DNA of 9,892 nucleotides from an uncultured Lachnospiraceae bacterium (GTDB taxonomy: Bacteria; Bacillota; Clostridia; Lachnospirales; Lachnospiraceae). Shown here piece by piece: positions 6,252-9,892 of the stretch; the first letter of the stretch is position 1; every line of letters begins with the position of its first letter. A program made the translations under genes and the position numbers. The stretch covers positions 1 through 9,892 of the forward strand of contig CAJORC010000359.1 of the NCBI GenBank assembly GCA_905236615.1, read 5' to 3'. Below the pieces are notes generated by a model. It did not search any database, had not been told where the DNA came from, and worked only from the letters and a program-made list of their open reading frames with translations.

Positions 6252-6265
6252 AATTCGATTGAATT
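6252..6265. promoter_or_regulatory. Candidate operator palindrome over the pucR-type gene's -35 element
   Basis: AATTC-gatt-GAATT is a perfect 5-base inverted repeat overlapping the -35 hexamer at 6259-6264. It is nested within a looser outer symmetry: TATATG..CCCGG at 6233-6243 against CCGGG....CATATA at 6271-6285. The location suits repression or autoregulation by the adjacent regulator. No binding consensus is known to me for this regulator. Confidence 0.35.
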
Positions 6266-6287
6266 ATGTGCCGGGAGTACATATAAT
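6259..6287 (+). promoter_or_regulatory. Sigma-A type promoter of the PucR-family gene
   Basis: TTGAAT (6259-6264), a spacer of exactly 17 bases, and TATAAT (6282-6287) form a near-consensus vegetative promoter. Initiation near 6294 would leave a leader of about 24 bases containing AAGGGAG, 7 bases before the ATG at 6318. Confidence 0.75.
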
Positions 6288-6317
6288 TTAAAATCATAAA
6301 TATAAGGGAGTGCTCAT

Positions 6318-7472
6318 ATGGGATTCACGATAGAAGATATGATGACTTTTGCGGAAGAAAAGTATTCTATGAAGATGATCGCGGGGAAAAAAGGCTGGTC
6401 AAATTCCATAAACTGGATGCTCATGCTTGAGGAACTTACGATCACAAAAAATTTCTCCGGAAAAGAACTTGCGGTAACGACAGGACTGGGTTTTCAGAGC
6501 GAAGAAAGTCAGAAAGAACTTCTGCAGATGCTGATAGACGCAAATGCCTGCGGACTGATAATAAATACAGGCTGTTACATAAATGAGATATCACCGGAGA
6601 TAATCAGGATCTGTGATGAGAATGATTTTCCGCTTCTGACGGTTCCATGGGACGTATATCTTGTGGATATGATAAAAGATATAAGTATCCGTATATTCAT
6701 TCAGGGTTCAACGGATGAGCAGATATCAAACGCTCTGATAAAAGTTATAGAGAATCCCGGAAATCTTGCAAATTACAAGAAAGAATTACTGCCGTATTTT
6801 GATACTGACGGTTATTTTCAGGTTATCCTGTTTTCAACCGGAAATCTTGACAAAATGGATACAGTTGACAGAAAGCGTCTCGGATACAGATTGCAGCTCT
6901 ACTTAAATAACATTACCCATAACGGACATTTCTTTTATTATGATTCGTATTTTGTGCTGATAATGAATGATGTTTCCAAAAAAGAAGCGGATATGATCAT
7001 TAATGAGTTTGTGAAAAAGGCGTCGAGGAAAATGCCTGAGTACAGGATAAATACAGGTGTGGGAAGCAGCATAAAAGATATCGAGAATCTTTATCTGGCT
7101 TATTCAAGGGCAAAATCGGCGGTTAAAATGGCGGAATTAAGCGGGGTAAATACGCTTAAATTTGATGAGATGGGTATATACAGGCTTCTATTTTCCGTTA
7201 ATGATACCCTTCTGCTAAGGGAAATGAGCAGTGACCTTCTGCGCCCGCTGATAGAATATGATGAAAAGCATGATGCCAATTATATTCAGACGCTTGAATC
7301 GTACTTAAAAAATAACGGGAGTATACAGGCTGTCTCATCGGAAATGTTTACGCACAGGAATACGATAATATACCGTATAAAGAATATCAAGAAGATCATT
7401 GGGACTGACTTTGAAAGTCAGGAAGAAAAAACACAGTATTATATAGCCTGTCTGATCATGAAAATAAGCTAA
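6318..7472 (+). CDS. PucR-family transcriptional regulator
   Basis: This 384-residue cytoplasmic DNA-binding protein has the standard PucR layout. An N-terminal PucR sensor-like domain (about 5-125) includes FSGKELAVTTGLGF (46-59), ACGLIINTGCYI and the NDFPLLTVPWDV segment (102-113). A degenerate GGDEF-like central domain (about 165-285) follows, with NTGVGSSIKDIENLYLAYSRAKSAVK (245-270). A C-terminal PucR-type helix-turn-helix (about 322-382) shows LESYLKNNGSIQAVSSEMFTHRNTIIYRIKNIKKIIG. The start has AAGGGAG at good spacing and a near-consensus promoter. In Bacillus the name-giving member activates purine catabolism, but many paralogues have other or unknown ligands, and no purine gene lies here. 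Its divergence from the 59-residue ORF suggests control of that gene or of itself. Family is firm, target is inference. Confidence 0.9.
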   Translation: MGFTIEDMMTFAEEKYSMKMIAGKKGWSNSINWMLMLEELTITKNFSGKELAVTTGLGFQSEESQKELLQMLIDANACGLIINTGCYINEISPEIIRICDENDFPLLTVPWDVYLVDMIKDISIRIFIQGSTDEQISNALIKVIENPGNLANYKKELLPYFDTDGYFQVILFSTGNLDKMDTVDRKRLGYRLQLYLNNITHNGHFFYYDSYFVLIMNDVSKKEADMIINEFVKKASRKMPEYRINTGVGSSIKDIENLYLAYSRAKSAVKMAELSGVNTLKFDEMGIYRLLFSVNDTLLLREMSSDLLRPLIEYDEKHDANYIQTLESYLKNNGSIQAVSSEMFTHRNTIIYRIKNIKKIIGTDFESQEEKTQYYIACLIMKIS

Positions 7473-7479
7473 AAATTGC

Positions 7480-7596
7480 AAAAAGAAGATTACCCGCAAT
7501 CGCACGAAAAGCACCGCATAAGCCTACGCTATTGAAAAAAGTGTCGTGGATTAGACAGAAGCATAAGCTTCCGCCCTCTTTCGAACGGGTAATCTT
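7480..7596 (-). ncRNA. Candidate structured small RNA between convergent genes
   Basis: A near-consensus minus-strand promoter (7602-7630) would start an RNA close to 7595. Its 5' end (AGATTACCCG side, 7586-7596) is complementary over 11 bases to its 3' end (7486-7496). The 3' arm is followed by TTCTTTTTGC, so the closing stem also looks like a terminator. Inside are a hairpin GAAGC-TTAT-GCTTC (7558-7571), a hairpin GCGTA-GGCT-TATGC (7516-7529, one G.U), and a longer pairing CACGA/TCGTG (7544-7548 with 7503-7507) that encloses the second hairpin. The result is a compact multi-branched fold of about 115 bases. It carries no ORF of note. I cannot match it to tRNA, SRP RNA, 6S RNA or a riboswitch. 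The alternative is merely a long-loop terminator shared by the flanking genes. Confidence 0.45.
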
Positions 7597-7600
7597 TTGT
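7484..7600 (+). terminator. Possible long-loop terminator for the PucR gene
   Basis: Read on the plus strand, 7484-7496 pairs with 7586-7598 over 13 positions, including one G.U. It is followed by a T-rich run (TTTTGTTATTCT). The stem closes a loop of 89 bases, which itself folds locally. This is much longer than a typical intrinsic terminator, so termination efficiency is doubtful, but no other hairpin with a T tract follows the stop at 7472. Confidence 0.4.
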
Positions 7601-7601
7601 T

Positions 7602-7630
7602 ATTCTAGCACTAAAAGATAAATTTATCAA
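7602..7630 (-). promoter_or_regulatory. Promoter of the candidate small RNA
   Basis: On the minus strand TTGATA (7625-7630), a 17-base spacer and TAGAAT (7602-7607) match five of six bases in each hexamer. The spacer ends in TGC, giving an extended -10 as well. It lies immediately after the peptidase stop (7634-7636) and points away from any protein-coding gene, into the structured region 7480-7596. Confidence 0.55.
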
Positions 7631-7633
7631 ACA

Positions 7634-9295
7634 TCATTCTTCATATGCATACCAGTTGTCATCCGATTCATCGTAAACATAGATAAGATCATCTGTTTCA
7701 TCATAGTAATAGAGTTCGTCATTTTCATCATCGTAAAGATAGAGAATTCCGTCTTCGTAAAGATACCAGATCTCTTCTTCATAGTCGTAGGTCCAGTCAT
7801 CACCGGAATCTTCCTGCGCTGATTCTTCCGAATGGCAGCCGCCTCCGTAGCAGGCCCAGCCGCCCCATGAATCCTCGAACTCTTCATAATTATTGTAGTT
7901 GTCAGTGTCGGAACTGCCTACAAAATTTTCAAGCCATGCAACATAATTCTTATCTATCCCGCATTTGGAATAAACATCTGACAGTCGTTCGTAAAAATAG
8001 GCGTCACCATAGGGAAGTGAAACTGCAAGACCTGTAAGCTCGTTGCGGTCGCTTGTATGACCGAAATAAGTAATGGATCTTTTCAGTGCATTTTTAAGAT
8101 TTTCTTTTTTTTCTTCTTTTGCACCGGAACTTTCGGCGATTGCAAGGATGTCACTTACATAGTAGTCGGCCATCGTTACGTCGCTGTTGTCGGAACCCCA
8201 GTCATTGATCAGATTACTGAGGGTACTTCTGCCCTTTGCCTTATGAAGACGGCTGTAATTAACTGAAAGAAGATTATCGGAGTTTTCATAAGCGAAATCT
8301 ATCCATGCGTCCATAAGTTCAGGAACAGCTGCTTCATTAATGAGAGCCATTGTAGTGGAGTCACCGTAAATATCATTTTCGTTGGCTGTAATGACAGAAT
8401 CCACTATCTGTCTGCCGATGAGCGGTGTGGGAATTCCCGGATCCTTTTCAAGTTTTTTGAGCCATTTTGTATAAGACCAGCCTAAGCCCGATTCAAAATC
8501 CTCAGATAAAATGGAATATCTGCAATAGGGCGATAGTACAAAAGCTGTCTCCATAGTGCCCATTACACAGCAGTCCATTCCGATAATATCAAAGTTCGTA
8601 TCCTTATTCTCAGTAAGTGCTCCCTGTATTTCGTCAAGAGTAAGGGAGGATTCTTCATCCTGCCATTCGTCATATCCGAAACCGAAGACAGGTCCGCCGC
8701 CGTGATCCCAGAAAAGAAGAATGTATCTGTCGGCAGGATAGTTTTTACTGCTGTAATCAATGAAATCGGAAAGAGTTTTCTTCTCAGTACAGTCAAGCTG
8801 TCCCAGACTGTCATCTATAAGCTCAAGCTCACCGTTATTGACTCTGTATCTTTGTGAGTGTTTGGAGGAAATTCCGAAATTATGCCATTTCTTAGTGCCC
8901 ATGGTCTGTATTATCAGATTGACTTTTTCCCCGACACCCGATTCGACCATCTCTGAAATATCCCTGCTTGCATCACCGTTTTCGCTTTCCAGATCAGATC
9001 CGTTCATATATACCATTACTGTAGCGTTTTTTGCACCTGTACCTATTTCTACAGGCTCGATCTCCGATGATACCGGCCTTTCTGTCGCAGGCATAGTACT
9101 CTCGTAACTTTCACTGCTTTCGGCAATCATCACAGAATTTTCTGTGGACGACTCAGGTTCATCGTCCACAGATATAAGAACTATTCCCAATAAAAACAAA
9201 CCGAAGAAAGCAAAGCATCCTATAAGCAATAAAGCTATTATTATAATTAAGATTATCTTTGTTTTTTTCTTCATAGTATATTTCTTATCAATCAT
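7634..9295 (-). CDS. Membrane-anchored clostripain-family (C11) cysteine peptidase with Tyr/acidic repeat tail
   Basis: The 553-residue protein has a basic N-terminus and one long hydrophobic stretch (about 14-42), then a Ser/Glu-rich linker (43-90), so it is expected outside the membrane. The C11 catalytic domain begins at [13 protein letters not shown] (91-103). His198 lies in [10 protein letters not shown] (194-202) and Cys243 in [15 protein letters not shown] (238-251), where Ala of the usual 'DAC' is Cys242. C11 enzymes usually cleave after Arg or Lys and may self-process. A LIGC sequence (24-27) resembles a lipobox, but hydrophobic residues follow it, so a transmembrane anchor is likelier. 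After a Gly/Trp/Cys segment (about 477-487) the tail 500-553 is nearly all Tyr, Trp, Asp and Glu in short repeats. The ATG overlaps the chemoreceptor stop (ATGA) and lacks a clear ribosome site, implying coupled translation. Met8 is an alternative start. Confidence 0.85.
   Translation of the reverse strand: MIDKKYTMKKKTKIILIIIIALLLIGCFAFFGLFLLGIVLISVDDEPESSTENSVMIAESSESYESTMPATERPVSSEIEPVEIGTGAKNATVMVYMNGSDLESENGDASRDISEMVESGVGEKVNLIIQTMGTKKWHNFGISSKHSQRYRVNNGELELIDDSLGQLDCTEKKTLSDFIDYSSKNYPADRYILLFWDHGGGPVFGFGYDEWQDEESSLTLDEIQGALTENKDTNFDIIGMDCCVMGTMETAFVLSPYCRYSILSEDFESGLGWSYTKWLKKLEKDPGIPTPLIGRQIVDSVITANENDIYGDSTTMALINEAAVPELMDAWIDFAYENSDNLLSVNYSRLHKAKGRSTLSNLINDWGSDNSDVTMADYYVSDILAIAESSGAKEEKKENLKNALKRSITYFGHTSDRNELTGLAVSLPYGDAYFYERLSDVYSKCGIDKNYVAWLENFVGSSDTDNYNNYEEFEDSWGGWACYGGGCHSEESAQEDSGDDWTYDYEEEIWYLYEDGILYLYDDENDELYYYDETDDLIYVYDESDDNWYAYEE
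7655..7795 (-). repeat. Tandem degenerate repeat encoding the aromatic-acidic tail of the peptidase
   Basis: The peptidase's last 50 or so codons repeat a unit of about 9-11 residues: a hydrophobic-aromatic triplet of the x-Y-x-Y/W type, then D/E-rich residues. Successive units read [38 protein letters not shown] and NWYAYEE. The DNA copies are diverged but share TCATCRTARA-like cores on the plus strand. Such alternating aromatic strands with acidic turns suggest stacked beta-hairpins, possibly a surface or ligand-binding tail. Confidence 0.6.
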
Positions 9296-9892
9296 TCGAT
9301 GACAAACTTACTCAATTCGTCATTGATTGCAACAGCAGAGTCGGAAACAGAATTTGCTGCGTTTTCTACACCCTTTGATTCGTTTGCTATATCCTGTGCG
9401 CTCTCGGCAAGTGAGGAAACTGTTGCCGTAACTTCCTGTGAACTTGCGGACTGCTGCTGGGAGATTGCAGCAACCGAAGATGCGATGTTGTTTACATCAC
9501 CCATCATACCGATCATGCTGCGCATGGTATTTGCTGTTGTATTCAGATCTTCGAAGATCTTATTGAAGCTTACACCTGCCTTTGAAACAGCATCACTGTT
9601 CTGGTTTATCGCATTCATGTTGATCTGTGACTTATCGGCAAGGTTCTGGATCAGCTGTGTGATCTCGGTGATTATCGCACTTATCTCCTTTGTAGCTTCC
9701 TGGCTGTTCATGGCAAGTTTGCCGATCTCGTCAGCAACAACTGCGAATCCCTTACCGGCTTCACCTGCTCTTGCTGCTTCTATGCTTGCATTGAGCGAAA
9801 GAAGATTTGTCTGCTGTGAGATCGATTCGATCATACGGACGATCTCGGTGATCTTATCTGCAGATTCTCCGACGGTGGTAACAACATCGTTC
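9292..9892 (-). CDS. Methyl-accepting chemotaxis protein, C-terminal part (5' end outside window)
   Basis: The frame is open to the right edge; the upstream codons in view read [19 protein letters not shown]. About 200 residues are visible. The signalling hairpin tip is unmistakable: [37 protein letters not shown], the segment that contacts CheA and CheW in receptor arrays at the membrane. A long coiled coil with Ser/Ala/Gln heptads follows ([22 protein letters not shown]), which would carry methylation sites. It ends in [11 protein letters not shown] with no C-terminal CheR-tethering pentapeptide. The sensory domain and membrane spans lie beyond the window, so the ligand cannot be guessed. 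Its stop overlaps the peptidase start by 4 bases. An internal Met at 9832-9834 is not a start, because conserved coiled coil continues upstream of it. Confidence 0.93.
   Translation of the reverse strand, partial: NDVVTTVGESADKITEIVRMIESISQQTNLLSLNASIEAARAGEAGKGFAVVADEIGKLAMNSQEATKEISAIITEITQLIQNLADKSQINMNAINQNSDAVSKAGVSFNKIFEDLNTTANTMRSMIGMMGDVNNIASSVAAISQQQSASSQEVTATVSSLAESAQDIANESKGVENAANSVSDSAVAINDELSKFVIE

Noticed and set aside
7480..7596. tRNA-like or known riboswitch reading of the structured region
   Set aside because: A GTTCGAAA stretch recalls a T-loop, but there is no acceptor stem with an anticodon arm at the right spacing. No recognised riboswitch core is present, and no gene lies downstream to control.
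7627..7887. 86-codon minus-strand frame rich in Met and Thr
   Set aside because: It is an out-of-frame reading of the repetitive Tyr/Asp-coding tail of the peptidase and its composition reflects the repeat.
8760..9107. 115-codon plus-strand frame
   Set aside because: It is antisense to the catalytic domain of the peptidase, with no start signals and low-complexity Ser/Leu content.
9050..9240. Lipoprotein reading of the peptidase N-terminus (LIGC at residues 24-27)
   Set aside because: The residues after Cys27 are strongly hydrophobic for about 15 positions, which fits a membrane anchor better than a cleaved lipoprotein signal.
1..9892. CRISPR array, prophage, or complete insertion sequence
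   Set aside because: No regularly spaced direct repeats, no transposase or integrase motifs and no terminal inverted repeats with target duplication were seen.

Overview
The window looks like a chromosomal piece of a low-GC, motile Firmicute, most likely a Lachnospiraceae member (Butyrivibrio/Pseudobutyrivibrio-like). This is inferred from the AT-rich codon use, AGGAGG-type ribosome sites, a clostridial-type phosphatidylserine decarboxylase and synthase pair, a clostripain-family peptidase and a chemoreceptor. The taxonomic call is an inference, not a database match. No CRISPR array, rRNA, tRNA or complete insertion sequence is visible.

Left two thirds (1-5838, minus strand, transcribed right to left): one tightly packed operon. 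An extended -10 promoter at 5879-5887 precedes a phosphotransferase of the PEP-synthase/rifampin-phosphotransferase type (3649-5838). It is followed by a DgkA-type lipid kinase, a CarS/DUF46-type CDP-lipid synthase, phosphatidylserine synthase (pssA), phosphatidylserine decarboxylase (psd), a UbiA-type prenyltransferase-like membrane protein and a GNAT-like N-terminal fragment. Four junctions are 4-to-8 base stop/start overlaps and the other two gaps are 9 and 24 bases. Read as a pathway, the operon could phosphorylate a lipid alcohol, activate it with CTP, add serine and decarboxylate it to an ethanolamine head group. A prenyltransferase-like enzyme and a soluble phosphotransferase of unknown acceptor accompany these steps. 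That set is the most interesting system in the window.

Middle (5839-6317): a bidirectional intrinsic terminator, a 59-residue small ORF with an excellent ribosome site (5979-6158, minus), and a divergent promoter region. The PucR-family regulator (6318-7472, plus) follows. No purine-catabolism genes are nearby.

Right part (7473-9892): the PucR gene and a membrane-anchored clostripain-like peptidase converge on a roughly 160-base region. This holds a candidate independently transcribed, structured small RNA on the minus strand, with a near-consensus promoter and a closing stem that doubles as a terminator. The peptidase (7634-9295) ends in a Tyr/Asp/Glu-rich repeat tail. Its start overlaps the stop of a methyl-accepting chemotaxis protein whose 5' part lies beyond the right edge.
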